This document shows, in pieces, positions 1-7,904 of a stretch of 64,000 bases of DNA. The DNA is from Oscillospiraceae bacterium. GTDB lineage: Bacteria; Bacillota; Clostridia; Oscillospirales; Acutalibacteraceae. Under the pieces are notes generated by a model that did no database searches, was not told where the DNA came from, and saw only the letters and a list, made by a program, of their open reading frames with translations. The position numbers and the translations under genes are program-made. The stretch is taken from assembly GCA_022650485.1 (NCBI GenBank), contig JALCPP010000008.1, forward strand, positions 1 to 64,000. The letters are read 5' to 3'. Every line of letters starts with the position of its first letter. Within the stretch, counting starts at the first letter, position 1.

Positions 1-143
1 TACCGGTCATCTTCCAGCTCACGTCTGGTTTTCCGGCCATTCTTCAGCCACTCGCAATATCCGCTAGTCGACGTTTTCAATGCTTTGGCCATCCTCGTCA
101 CCCGGAAGGTGAAGCGAAAATCATACATAAATCTGTATTTCAT
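1..143 (-). CDS. IS3-family transposase OrfB, N-terminal fragment
   Basis: The frame opens at 143 with MKYRFMYDFRF and continues through the typical OrfB N-terminus with a Ser-Gly-Tyr-Cys-Glu-Trp-Leu block. In IS3 transposases this SGYY-W region precedes the DDE catalytic core. The start overlaps the orfA stop as ATGA, as expected for programmed frameshifting or translational coupling. The DDE core is beyond the window edge, so intactness cannot be judged. Confidence 0.75.
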   Translation of the reverse strand, partial: MKYRFMYDFRFTFRVTRMAKALKTSTSGYCEWLKNGRKTRRELEDDR

Positions 144-430
144 CTTTGGTGTTTTGCAAAGATGGCCGCCGCTTTTTTTAAGATTTCATTTTCTTCTCGG
201 AGTTCCTCGTTCTCCCGTTTTAATTTTCTCCATTCGGCATCATCAGGCTTTAAATGACCTTTACCCGGAAATGCCTGTTCCCCGTCTTGGCGATACTCTC
301 CAATCCACCTATACATAGTTTTATTGGTTACTCCGAGCTTTCTGGCCACGGTAGCTGCCTTTTCCCTTTGTTCTTCCACCAGGCGGATTGCTTCCTTCTT
401 AAATGCAGCATCATACGTTTTCTTTTTCAT
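140..430 (-). CDS. IS3-family transposase OrfA
   Basis: This 96-aa protein has an N-terminal helix-turn-helix (roughly residues 10-45, with the VARKLGVTNKTMYRW motif). A leucine-zipper-like helix rich in Glu and Leu follows (about 65-90), ending in the common KKAAAIFAKHQ tail. In IS3 elements OrfA binds the terminal repeats and is fused to OrfB by a -1 frameshift. The gene appears intact. Confidence 0.85.
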   Translation of the reverse strand: MKKKTYDAAFKKEAIRLVEEQREKAATVARKLGVTNKTMYRWIGEYRQDGEQAFPGKGHLKPDDAEWRKLKRENEELREENEILKKAAAIFAKHQR

Positions 431-480
431 GCTTCTAACACGCAGCTTTCTGAGTTTATATTATCCCCTTTTGCGTGTCC

Positions 481-708
481 GGCAAGCTTGGCTAGGGTCA
501 GGATGTTGTAGCTGTAATGTCCGGTTGCCTCAAGCCCTACTTTTATTTTGTCTTGAGACGAGGAACTGCTTCGGATTTTTTGCAGCAAACTCTGGAATCC
601 ATCTATGTTGTTTGGAATGGTGAAAACATCCGCGAGGACTTCGCCTTCCGAGTTAATGATGAAGCAGTCGTGCTTATCCTTGGCAACGTTAATTCCAACA
701 GAAATCAT
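481..708 (-). pseudogene. IS110-family transposase, N-terminal fragment truncated by an IS3 element
   Basis: The frame begins at 708 (MISVGINVAKDKHDCF) after an AGAGG ribosome binding site. It runs through the IS110 RNase-H-like N-terminal domain to the conserved EATGHYSYNI block. At 480 it is cut by the end of the IS3 element. Beyond that the frame continues only as unrelated residues to 427. Family members usually have GID at the first catalytic Asp, where this copy has GIN. That suggests it may have been inactive even before truncation. The C-terminal serine domain is missing. Confidence 0.8.
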
Positions 709-923
709 TACAAAACCTCTGACGGTAAGATTGTGATGCTGTATCCACAGAACGCTTTGCTTTGTAACCTTGTTCCACATAAACCGTCTGGCGGTATTTA
801 ACTGATTAACAAAACTGCAAAGGGTTGTGGTTGGAACCTTTCTAAAACCATCTGATGGTAGGAGTAATCAACCAATCCACAAAAATATTAAAGTTTGTTT
901 ATGCACATTGTAGCATTGTTAGA
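709..923 (-). other. Non-coding flank of the IS110 remnant
   Basis: About 215 bases upstream of the broken IS110 gene carry no open frame worth calling. In IS110-family elements the non-coding end next to the recombinase gene encodes the structured bridge RNA that selects donor and target DNA. By position this stretch could hold a decayed copy of that region. No fold was computed, so this is inference from location only. Confidence 0.3.
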
Positions 924-963
924 AGATTAAAGTGCCTTGTAAGTTTTCAGGGCGCTTTAATCT
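924..963. terminator. Hairpin, candidate terminator
   Basis: AGATTAAAGTGCC (924-936) and GGCGCTTTAATCT (951-963) pair with one G-U wobble around a 14-nt loop. It separates the IS110 remnant from the tetR promoter and has only a weak U-run. Confidence 0.45.
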
Positions 964-987
964 GTTCCTTTCGTAGTAAAAAAACTA

Positions 988-1016
988 TTGACAAATCATT
1001 TTCACAGAGCTATAAT
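988..1016 (+). promoter_or_regulatory. Sigma-A promoter of the tetR-MATE unit
   Basis: A perfect TTGACA (988-993) and TATAAT (1011-1016) are separated by exactly 17 bp. Transcription should start near 1023, directly in front of the palindrome at 1028. Confidence 0.9.
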
Positions 1017-1027
1017 AACAATGTTTC

Positions 1028-1040
1028 ATAACGTCGTTAT
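1028..1040. promoter_or_regulatory. Palindromic operator, probable TetR autoregulation site
   Basis: ATAACG-T-CGTTAT is a perfect inverted repeat just downstream of the -10 box and upstream of the regulator's ribosome binding site. Its position would let the bound repressor block transcription. Binding by the adjacent TetR protein is inference. Confidence 0.65.
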
Positions 1041-1058
1041 TAATTGGAGGTGAAGACA

Positions 1059-1679
1059 GTGGCCAATCAGATTCCCGGAGTAAGAGAAAAACTTATTGAA
1101 GCTGCAATAGAGGAGTTTTTACAAAAAGGATTTGCAAATGCGTCCCTTCGCGAAATTGCAAAAGCCGCAGGTACCAGCACGAATTCCATCTATGTACGTT
1201 TCAAGGATAAGTCTGGGCTGTTTGCGGAAATTGTCACTCCTGTCATAAAAAAGGTCGAGCAATTCTACAAAAAGTCGGTTTGCACATTTGAAGCGGAATA
1301 CAGAACAGCAAGTTTCGATGAGATGGACCAATATACGTCTTCTTGTCTTGATAAGCTAGTGGATGTATTGTATGACAATTATGCTGGATGCAAACTTCTG
1401 GTGTGTTGTTCTGATGGGACATTGTTTTCAGACTGGCTAGATATGCTTGCAGAGTTGGAGTCAGAGTATACCGTCCGTTATATTGACGCAATAGGTAGTG
1501 ATGCAATCTCGGCTGGGAGATTGACACCGGAACTGTTGCATATGCTTTGCAGTGCATACTGGGCAGGTATCTTTGAGGCATTACGCCATGATATGAAACG
1601 CGAGGATGTAAAGGACTATGTTTCAAAGGTACAGCGTTTTTTTACCTGCGGCTGGAGAGATATACTTACCAGTCAGTAA
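1059..1679 (+). CDS. TetR/AcrR-family transcriptional regulator
   Basis: The protein is about 206 aa. A GTG start at 1059 is chosen because GGAGG at 1046-1050 lies 8 bases upstream; the earlier TTG at 1044 overlaps that site. The N-terminus has the TetR helix-turn-helix (about residues 25-60, SLREIAKAAGTSTNSIYVRF). The rest is an all-helical ligand-binding domain of ordinary length. It sits 80 bp upstream of a MATE exporter on the same strand, so it most likely represses its own transcription and that of the exporter until a ligand binds. The ligand is unknown. Confidence 0.85.
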   Translation: MANQIPGVREKLIEAAIEEFLQKGFANASLREIAKAAGTSTNSIYVRFKDKSGLFAEIVTPVIKKVEQFYKKSVCTFEAEYRTASFDEMDQYTSSCLDKLVDVLYDNYAGCKLLVCCSDGTLFSDWLDMLAELESEYTVRYIDAIGSDAISAGRLTPELLHMLCSAYWAGIFEALRHDMKREDVKDYVSKVQRFFTCGWRDILTSQ

Positions 1680-1685
1680 GTACAA

Positions 1686-1710
1686 AATGGGCGGCAAAAA
1701 GCCGCCCATT
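1686..1710 (+). terminator. Hairpin between tetR and the MATE gene
   Basis: AATGGGCGGC and GCCGCCCATT form a perfect 10-bp stem with an AAAAA loop. There is no U-run afterwards, so it may be a partial terminator or an mRNA-stabilising hairpin that sets different levels for the two genes. Confidence 0.55.
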
Positions 1711-1760
1711 ACAAAGCATGAAGGTTAGAGGTGGCTAACTGCCTGGAAAGGAAAATTACA

Positions 1761-3131
1761 ATGAAAAGAAAGCAAGCTCCAAGAGAGACTTTGATCACGG
1801 GAGAACCATGGAAACTGATGCTCTCGCTAAGTTTGCCGGCTATTATTGGTATGGTAGTAATCGGACTTTATAACTTTATGGATGCCATTTTTCTAGGCAA
1901 CATGATTGGCTCACAGGCCATGACGGCAGCAAAGGTATCTTATCCATTTACACTGATTAACAGCGGAATTTCTACACTGTTGGGAGTCGGCTCAGCATCG
2001 GTATTATCTCGTGCAGTCGGTAAAAATGATAGAGATACAATTGACCGTATTATGGGAAATCTCACCATGGGAGTTATTTTGTTGTCTGCCGCTATAACAA
2101 TAGGAGGCATGATGTTCACTCGACAGCTCCTGTCTTTGACGGGTGCTGAGGGAGAAATTCTTGAAATGGCAGTCAAATACTTGCGTATTATATTCATCGG
2201 CTCGCTGTTCGTGAACTTTGCCCAAGCCGCAAACATGGTAATGCGTGGGGAGGGGCTTCTCAAGAAAGCCATGCTAATCATGGGAACTGGGGCGATGCTG
2301 AATATCATACTTGATCCCATACTACTGAAAATGATAGGTACAGTGGAAGGCGCCGCTTACGCCACGGTTATTTCCCAATTCATTCAGTTTACAATAACCC
2401 TGGGGTACTTCATGAAAAAGGATCAGAACGTTCGCATTCACAAGCTTTGTATAGACGGCAAAATCATGCCTCAGGTGCTTGGAGTTGGAGTTTCCGCTAT
2501 GCTGATGCAGGTCATGACATTGATTCAGCAAACCATTATGTACAATGTGGCACAAAGCTGGGGCGGTAGCGAATGGCAGACTATTCTTAGTGCGTCACTA
2601 AGTTTACAGGCCTTTGCGTTTATTCCACTATGGGGCATCAGTCAGGGCTTCCAGCCTGCCGCGGGAACGAACTACGGCGCAAAAAAGTACGACAGAGTAA
2701 AGAAATTTATGAGTGTTTTCACAATAGGGGCAACCGTTCTCTCACTTGTTTTTTACATTCCGGTTATGTGTGCACCGAAATTTATGCTTTCCTTATTCAT
2801 TCCGGATAATCCTGCGGCAATTGAGATGGGTGCATCCATGCTTCGGTTGTTCTTCTCTACTTACATCACGCTTGGACTTATGATTATGTCGATTACGCTC
2901 TTCCAATCAATTGGCAAGGCAATGAATGCTGCTGCACTAGCTGTGTTGAGACAAATCGTGTTTTTCATTCCGTTGGTGTATCTTCTGCCCCGTATCGGTT
3001 CTTTGGGGATTATAGGCTTATTCTTAGCACCGGTGCTAACGGATATCGGAGTGCTAATTCTTTCACTTGGTATGGTGCTGGCAGCATTCAAAAAGATGCC
3101 AAGGAAAAAGGCGCTGAGTCCATTGCGATAA
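1761..3131 (+). CDS. MATE-family multidrug efflux transporter
   Basis: This 456-aa integral membrane protein has about 12 hydrophobic segments. The N-terminal LSLPAIIGMVVIGLYNFMDAIFLG segment is typical of the MepA/DinF-like branch of MATE exporters. These use Na+ or H+ gradients to expel cationic drugs and dyes. The ATG at 1761 is preferred for its AAGGAAAA site; a GTG at 1731 is possible. The last few residues and the stop codon fall inside the terminal sequence of the IS3 element starting near 3118. The natural C-terminus may therefore have been replaced, although the length is still normal for the family. Confidence 0.85.
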   Translation: MKRKQAPRETLITGEPWKLMLSLSLPAIIGMVVIGLYNFMDAIFLGNMIGSQAMTAAKVSYPFTLINSGISTLLGVGSASVLSRAVGKNDRDTIDRIMGNLTMGVILLSAAITIGGMMFTRQLLSLTGAEGEILEMAVKYLRIIFIGSLFVNFAQAANMVMRGEGLLKKAMLIMGTGAMLNIILDPILLKMIGTVEGAAYATVISQFIQFTITLGYFMKKDQNVRIHKLCIDGKIMPQVLGVGVSAMLMQVMTLIQQTIMYNVAQSWGGSEWQTILSASLSLQAFAFIPLWGISQGFQPAAGTNYGAKKYDRVKKFMSVFTIGATVLSLVFYIPVMCAPKFMLSLFIPDNPAAIEMGASMLRLFFSTYITLGLMIMSITLFQSIGKAMNAAALAVLRQIVFFIPLVYLLPRIGSLGIIGLFLAPVLTDIGVLILSLGMVLAAFKKMPRKKALSPLR

Positions 3132-3975
3132 GAAATGGATCGAAGAAAGATAGCCAAGCCGCTTTTGAGCCCGGCGACGGTTGTAGAAGGCCTCAATATA
3201 CTTAAATATGGCTTGATGAGCAGCTTCTCTTATGGGGTAGAAATGCCAGTGAACAATTTCATTTTTGAGAATTGAGAAAAAGCTTTCACTCCAGGCATTG
3301 TCTCCGGGAGTACCAAGTCGTGAATAGCTTTGTTTCCAACCATATGATGAAATTTGATCTTTAACGGCCTGAGAAGTGTATTGACTGCCGCGGTCGCTGT
3401 GAAAGATTAGGTCATTCGGCAAATTCCAGCGCCTTTTCGCAGCATTCAAGGCATGCAAAACCAGTTTCTTTTCATTCGTTTTTCCTGACAGCTTGCTAAA
3501 ACAACATTAGTATAGACATCTCTGATCTGACACAGATAATCAAATCCTTCACCGGTGCGGATATAGCTGATATCACTGGATAAAACCTGAAACGGTTTTC
3601 TGATTTCAAGCCCTTTGGCCAGATTTTGATACTCGTCAGAATGGGCATCACGACTGTCTGTCAGAGAAAGCTGTTTGCGCCGCAAATGGCAGGACTTCAG
3701 GCCTTCCTGAGCCATAATCTTTTTTACAACAGGATAGGAAATGGCATGTTCATCGCGGCGGATTACTCCGCAGATACGTTCCACACCATAGGTGCCATTT
3801 CCTTCTTTGAAAGCAGAAATTACCCGGCCTTTACATATTTATACCGTTCTTGCCGTGCGCTACGCGTTTGAAGCCAAGCATAATAGCCTGATGTGGAAAC
3901 GCCTAATTGGTTGGCCCACTTCGCTTTAGAGTATCGGTTCTGCTTTTGCATGAACCGGTAGCAGATTACGGTATT
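3063..3975 (-). pseudogene. IS3-family transposase OrfB with two frameshifts
   Basis: Three frames must be joined to read the whole protein. An N-terminal part (about 3975-3835) contains the SGYYAWL block. A middle part from 3835 to about 3480 contains the first catalytic Asp (LSSDISYI). A C-terminal part contains the second Asp (FHSDRGSQYTS) and the Glu (WSESFFSILKNE). Breaks fall near 3835 and 3485. All DDE residues are present, so decay is recent or mild. The formal stop at 3063 lies past the element end inside the MATE gene. Confidence 0.8.
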
Positions 3976-4305
3976 TACTTCTGGTGTTGTGCGAAGAAGG
4001 CCGCCGCTTTTTTTAATATGTAATTTTCTTCTTCCAGTTGAGCATTCCGTAAACGTAGCTGGCGCATTTTATCCTGCTGTTGTGCCATCTCTGTTTTGTC
4101 GCCGTTCGGCGTGTATTTTTTCCGCCACCGATACAGCATGTTACTGCTGATTCCCGGGCTTTCAGCAACTTGCGTTACTGTTCGTTCGCTGCTAAAACTC
4201 ATTCGAACCGCGCGTTTTTTAAATTTTTCATCATATTTTCTGCGTGTTTCCGACATCGTGATAAGCTCCTTTTTTTCTGTTACGTTTTATCTTATCACTT
4301 TGTCC
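3118..4305 (-). mobile_element. Second IS3-family insertion sequence, degenerate
   Basis: An orfA (3975-4256) and a frameshifted orfB lie between imperfect inverted ends GTCCATTGCGATAAGA (3118-3133) and the complement of GGACAAAGTGATAAGA (4290-4305), which match at about 11 of 16 positions. The span of 1188 bp is normal for IS3. I saw no clear target duplication. The frameshifts in orfB mean it cannot move by itself. Confidence 0.75.
3975..4256 (-). CDS. IS3-family transposase OrfA
   Basis: The 93-aa protein has the OrfA helix-turn-helix (about residues 8-45) and a following zipper (QLRLRNAQLEEENYILKKAAAFFA). A Pro replaces the usual small residue in VAESPGISSNMLYRW, which may weaken the helix. 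Its partner orfB is broken. Confidence 0.8.
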   Translation of the reverse strand: MSETRRKYDEKFKKRAVRMSFSSERTVTQVAESPGISSNMLYRWRKKYTPNGDKTEMAQQQDKMRQLRLRNAQLEEENYILKKAAAFFAQHQK

Positions 4306-4315
4306 ATTATTTTAA

Positions 4316-4604
4316 CACAGACCCGTTCTGAATTTACAGGGAATGCACTAAACGCATGGAGTTACGATCACCATGTAGAACATATTTTTACAGATCCGGG
4401 CCACTCTACCCAGAACGGTTATATAGAAAGTTTTAATGGAAAACTTCGGGATGAATGTTAAACCAAAGCCTGTTTAAAAATCCCTATGAGGCCAAAGAAA
4501 TCATTAAGGACTGGCGAAATGAATATAACCACCATCGGCCGCACAGTTCTTTGAATAATTTGACGCCAGCAGAATACGCTAAGAAAATATCAGGTGATTA
4601 CTAA
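4316..4604 (+). pseudogene. IS3-family OrfB C-terminal remnant with a frameshift
   Basis: The readable part contains the region around the second and third catalytic positions, ending PGHSTQNGYIESFNGKLRDEC. A one-base deletion near 4458 creates a stop. In the next frame the protein continues LNQSLFKNPYEAKEII and ends around 4604 with the usual YNHHRPHSSLNNLTPAEYA block. It has no start and is not functional. Confidence 0.8.
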
Positions 4605-4637
4605 CTTTCTATCTGGACGACTTTTGGGGGCACGTCA
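4316..4637 (+). mobile_element. 3' remnant of a third IS3-family element
   Basis: Only the orfB tail and one end survive. The right end at 4637 is the complement of TGACGTGCCCCCAAA, the characteristic TGA..TGCCCCCA terminus of one IS3 subgroup. The left side begins right beside the second IS3 element, which probably removed the rest. 4638-4829 shows no gene or clear signal. Confidence 0.75.
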
Positions 4638-4829
4638 GTTCTATTCTCAGAATTATAACTAAGGCTTGGCTTGTATGTCCGGAACGCTGGAGCAGACGGT
4701 CATGGTGACTCTATGTCAATCAGTTGGGTGTACCCTAAAACAGAGTAGTGGGGTGGAGCGTTAAGCGTCTCCGCACAAATAAAACATTTTTAGAGTGATT
4801 TCTACGATGGAAAAGATCCACAATATAGG

Positions 4830-5165
4830 TCAAGTGGCAATTTCACCATATAATTCTGCATAGGGGTGTTCCCGGCAGTCTTTCATTAAATTCTGGTAAA
4901 ATTCCACAGTGTTCTGAATTGTGCCCATGCCGCCGATCGCTTCATAGGACAAATAAGAATCCGGCGAGTTTTGCAGTCTTAAAATTCCTTTTTCAAACAT
5001 TGGAACCAGGGATTCTGTGGAGCCGAGCTTTTCCTGGTTTAAAAGGACCCATCCGCTGGTGTCTTCTATCAGACCGCGAATTTCCCATAACGTTTTATGA
5101 TCATCTCCCACTTTAATCCAGTGGTTTTCCTGTACTTGGATTCTTAGAACAACACGGTATTGCAT
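4830..5165 (-). CDS. Hypothetical protein, 111 aa
   Basis: The start is supported by GGAGG nine bases upstream. The protein is soluble, with no signal peptide or membrane segment. It has mixed beta-like N-terminal residues (YRVVLRIQVQENHWIKV) and several aromatic residues. I recognise no family. It stands alone between the insertion-sequence cluster and the pdp gene, with a GATTCGAATC palindrome about 40 bp upstream. Confidence 0.6.
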   Translation of the reverse strand: MQYRVVLRIQVQENHWIKVGDDHKTLWEIRGLIEDTSGWVLLNQEKLGSTESLVPMFEKGILRLQNSPDSYLSYEAIGGMGTIQNTVEFYQNLMKDCREHPYAELYGEIAT

Positions 5166-5202
5166 TCGGATTTTCCTCCATAAAGATTCTTTACATTATT
5201 AA

Positions 5203-5212
5203 GATTCGAATC
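5203..5212. promoter_or_regulatory. GATTCGAATC palindrome upstream of the 111-aa gene
   Basis: This is a 10-bp perfect palindrome in the promoter region of the minus-strand gene ending at 5165. The same core occurs inside a 14-bp palindrome at 14832 in the leader of the deo operon, so one regulator might bind both. That link is inference. Confidence 0.35.
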
Positions 5213-5264
5213 CAAACGTCCTTTTTTTGGGGTACACGAAACGGAATGTTTTGCAAAGATGCAA

Positions 5265-5295
5265 AGCGCCGTCCATGCAAACGCAGGGCGGCGCT
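5265..5295 (-). terminator. Hairpin after pdp, end of the nucleoside operon
   Basis: Read on the minus strand, AGCGCCGCCC and GGACGGCGCT form a 10-bp stem with one mismatch around an 11-nt loop. It lies 90 bp after the pdp stop. The U-run is weak. Confidence 0.5.
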
Positions 5296-5383
5296 GAAAC
5301 AATACGATGGTGCAAAGCAGGCGCAATGGGAGGACCGTGTTTTTTTAGCTTGTCCACGATTTTGCCCTTTACAGAGATTGATC

Positions 5384-6706
5384 TTAATGCTGTTCCACAC
5401 CGTCTTTTGTCACACGGGCGTGCAGCAGGGGCACTGATGCGGGAGGTTCGGTGCCGATGGTAACCGCGTTCTGGAATAGCTGCTCCGCCTCGTTACATTT
5501 TTGCTCGGAAGAGGTATAGAAGGTTGCAATCGTTTCCCCGGCTTTGACCTGGTCGCCGACTTTTTTTTGCAGGATAATTCCGGCGCAATAGTCAATCGGG
5601 TCCTCTTTCTTTTCGCGGCCCGCGCCCAGTTCAACGGATGCAATACCGCATTGCTCCGTGTTCATCGCATGAATAAAGCCTGTTTTGCGTGCTTTGATTT
5701 CACGTCGTACAGCGGCCTGAGCAAATTTTGAGTTATCATCGAGGACGGAAACGTCCCCGCCCTGTGCGGCAACCATTTCACGCAGCTTTTGAAATGCCGC
5801 TCCGTTGGAAATCTGTGCTTTTGCCAGTTCGCGGCAGGTGGAAAGTTCCCCGTGCCCTGCTAGGAACAGCATGTTGGCCGCAAGCTCGACACAGATGGCT
5901 GTCAGGTCCTTTGGACCGCGGTTCTTCAGTGTTTCACAGACTTCGCAGATTTCAAGGCTGTTGCCGATGGCACTGCCGAGCGGGCGGTCCATGTCTGTAA
6001 TCAGTGCAACGGTCCGGCGGCCCACGTGTTCGCCGATAGACACCATTGCTTTGGCCAGCTGGATGGAATCTTCCACTGTTTTCATAAATGCACCGCTGCC
6101 TGTCTTTACGTCCAGCAGGATGCAGTCGGAGCCCGCGGCGATCTTTTTGCTCATGATGCTGGACGCGATGAGCGGGATGCTTTCAATGGTCGCGGTTACG
6201 TCGCGCAAGGCATACAGCTTTTTGTCTGCGGGAACCAGATTGCCGGACTGGCCGATGACGCTGACGCCGACTTTCCGTACAATATTAAAAAAGGTTTTGC
6301 GGTCCAAATCGGTTTTCATCCCGGGGATGGACTCCATCTTGTCCACCGTGCCGCCGGTGTGGCCCAGACCGCGCCCGCTCATTTTTGCCACACGCACGCC
6401 GAGCGAAGCCACGATCGGCGCAATAATGAGGGTCGTTTTATCCCCGACTCCGCCGGTGCTGTGTTTGTCAACTTTGACCCCGTCGATGGAGGAAAGGTCC
6501 ACCATTTCACCGGAGCGCGCCATGCACATCGTCAAATTTGCAGTTTCCTGCTCTGTCATGCCGTGAAGATAAATTGCCATCATCAGCGCGGAGGCCTGAT
6601 AATCCGGGATATTTCCCTTTACATATCCGTCGATAAAAAACTGAATTTCCTGCTCCGAAAGTTCGTTTCCATCGCGCTTTTTTGCAATAATATCATACAT
6701 TCTCAT
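5384..6706 (-). CDS. pdp: Pyrimidine-nucleoside phosphorylase
   Basis: The 440-aa enzyme cleaves uridine, thymidine and deoxyuridine with phosphate, giving the free base and (deoxy)ribose-1-phosphate. The family signature KHSTGGVGDK lies at residues 81-90. The glycine-rich SGRGLGHTGGTVDK phosphate-binding segment and a C-terminal domain with GIILQKKVGDQVKAGE follow. Length and motifs fit the Firmicute type (EC 2.4.2.2) better than strict thymidine phosphorylase, but DeoA cannot be excluded. The start overlaps the end of cdd by 14 bp; AAAAGGGG precedes it. It is the last gene of the nucleoside operon. Confidence 0.93.
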   Translation of the reverse strand: MRMYDIIAKKRDGNELSEQEIQFFIDGYVKGNIPDYQASALMMAIYLHGMTEQETANLTMCMARSGEMVDLSSIDGVKVDKHSTGGVGDKTTLIIAPIVASLGVRVAKMSGRGLGHTGGTVDKMESIPGMKTDLDRKTFFNIVRKVGVSVIGQSGNLVPADKKLYALRDVTATIESIPLIASSIMSKKIAAGSDCILLDVKTGSGAFMKTVEDSIQLAKAMVSIGEHVGRRTVALITDMDRPLGSAIGNSLEICEVCETLKNRGPKDLTAICVELAANMLFLAGHGELSTCRELAKAQISNGAAFQKLREMVAAQGGDVSVLDDNSKFAQAAVRREIKARKTGFIHAMNTEQCGIASVELGAGREKKEDPIDYCAGIILQKKVGDQVKAGETIATFYTSSEQKCNEAEQLFQNAVTIGTEPPASVPLLHARVTKDGVEQH

Positions 6707-7133
6707 GTAATGATTCCCCTTTTCCTAAATCATTTTTACCAAATCCGAACGGCAGCAGTTCCCGCAGGGAGAGAACTTTCCGTTCTTCCGGTGATTTGGC
6801 AAGGATGACCTGAAATTGATCCGGACTGCAGAATTCCATCATGACCTGCCGGCAGACGCCGCAGGGCGGGCAGTAGTCGGAGAGAGGGGCCCCTGCTTTC
6901 CCGCCCACAATGGCAATTGCCTTAAATTCATGTTCCCCTTCACTGACGGCTTTGAAGAATGCGGTTCGTTCCGCACAGTTGGAGGGAGTATAGGCCGCGT
7001 TTTCAATGTTGCAGCCGCGATAAATTTTTCCGCTTTTTGCCAGAAGTGCGGCGCCGACCGAAAACCCGGAATAGGGGGTGTAGGCCATCTTGCGCGCGTT
7101 CATTGCTTCCAGTACCAGCTCTTTTTCGTCCAT
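6693..7133 (-). CDS. cdd: Cytidine deaminase
   Basis: The 146-aa enzyme converts (deoxy)cytidine to (deoxy)uridine, feeding the phosphorylase encoded next. The zinc site is complete: Cys53 and Glu55 in NCAERTA, and Cys91 and Cys94 in PCGVC. This is the homotetrameric Cys3 type known from Bacillus. The start at 7133 is set by AAAGGAG four bases upstream; in-frame codons further up run into hairpin DNA and were rejected. A long palindromic intergenic region separates it from deoC. Confidence 0.93.
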   Translation of the reverse strand: MDEKELVLEAMNARKMAYTPYSGFSVGAALLAKSGKIYRGCNIENAAYTPSNCAERTAFFKAVSEGEHEFKAIAIVGGKAGAPLSDYCPPCGVCRQVMMEFCSPDQFQVILAKSPEERKVLSLRELLPFGFGKNDLGKGESLHENV

Positions 7134-7146
7134 GATGTCTCCTTTC

Positions 7147-7211
7147 GCGCGGAGCGCTGCTCCGCGCCCGTAACAATGGGGCGGACGGGAATTCCCGCCC
7201 GCCCCATTGTT
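7147..7211. other. Two strong hairpins between deoC and cdd
   Basis: The first is GCGCGGAGC-GCT-GCTCCGCGC (7147-7167). The second is a 40-bp near-perfect palindrome (7172-7211) with 20-base arms differing at one position. There is no U-run, and both flanking genes belong to one pathway. A role in mRNA stability or processing inside the operon is more likely than full termination. Confidence 0.7.
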
Positions 7212-7227
7212 GCTGTGCGTTAGATTA

Positions 7228-7890
7228 CTATCCGTGTGCTTCCTCATTTTTGATTAGTTTAATAATGCGGCTGGTTCCAAGCCGTGATGCACCGAGAGAA
7301 AGGAAGCGTTCCGCGTCGTCAAGCGTTTTAATTCCGCCGGCGGCCTTGATGCGAACGTTCGGTCCCACATGTTTCTGGAACAGTGCAACATCTTCAAACG
7401 TTGCGCCGGCTGTAGAAAATCCTGTGGAGGTTTTGATAAAATCCGCGCCGGATTCGGTGACGACCTTACACATGCGGATCTTTTCTTCCTGTGTTAGCAG
7501 GCAGGTTTCAATAATTACCTTGAGAATACGGTCGCCGCAGGCTGCTTTTACTTTACGAATTTCAGCCAGTTCTTGGTCATACAGCCCGTCTTTAATCCAG
7601 CCGATATTGATGACCATATCGATTTCATCCGCGCCGTTTTCAATGGCGTTTTTTGCTTCGAATGCTTTGATATCCGGGGTGGAGTACCCGTTTGGGAATC
7701 CGATGACCGTGCAGACAGCCATTTTATCCCCCACATATTGTTTTGCCCGCTTTACATAGGAGGCCGGAATGCAGACCGAAGCGGTTTTGTATTGGACGGC
7801 GTCGTCGCAGATGCACCGGATTTCATCCCATGTGGCGGTTTGTTTCAGCAGGGTATGGTCCACTGCACTCAGTATTTTTTGAAGTTCCAT
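7228..7890 (-). CDS. deoC: Deoxyribose-phosphate aldolase
   Basis: The 220-aa TIM-barrel class I aldolase splits 2-deoxyribose-5-phosphate into acetaldehyde and glyceraldehyde-3-phosphate. The Schiff-base lysine is Lys153 in DFIKTSTGF. Other conserved blocks are DHTLLK near the N-terminus, [10 protein letters not shown], and KAAGGIK before the C-terminus. GGAGG precedes the ATG by five bases. It follows the two permease genes closely, so transport and sugar breakdown are co-transcribed. Confidence 0.95.
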   Translation of the reverse strand: MELQKILSAVDHTLLKQTATWDEIRCICDDAVQYKTASVCIPASYVKRAKQYVGDKMAVCTVIGFPNGYSTPDIKAFEAKNAIENGADEIDMVINIGWIKDGLYDQELAEIRKVKAACGDRILKVIIETCLLTQEEKIRMCKVVTESGADFIKTSTGFSTAGATFEDVALFQKHVGPNVRIKAAGGIKTLDDAERFLSLGASRLGTSRIIKLIKNEEAHG

Positions 7891-7904
7891 TGTTTCCTCC
7901 GATC

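Larger units (their letters stand above)
1..480 (-). mobile_element. IS3-family insertion sequence, incomplete (runs off the left edge)
   Basis: The element holds orfA (140-430) and the start of orfB (1-143) in the usual overlapping IS3 arrangement. Its outer end is placed at 480. There the sequence read inward begins GGACACGCAA, which resembles the GGACA end of the second IS3 element near 4305. Immediately to the right the reading frame of an IS110 transposase resumes, so this copy appears to have inserted into the IS110 gene. The left end lies outside the window. Confidence 0.75.

Noticed and set aside
427-780. A continuous 117-aa frame across the IS110 fragment
   Set aside because: The last residues come from the inserted IS3 end, and the first 24 lie upstream of the true IS110 start with its AGAGG site. 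It is not one gene.
5805-6808. Long plus-strand frames (253 and 260 aa) opposite pdp
   Set aside because: They are shadow frames of the well-supported pdp gene, with no ribosome binding site and no family resemblance.
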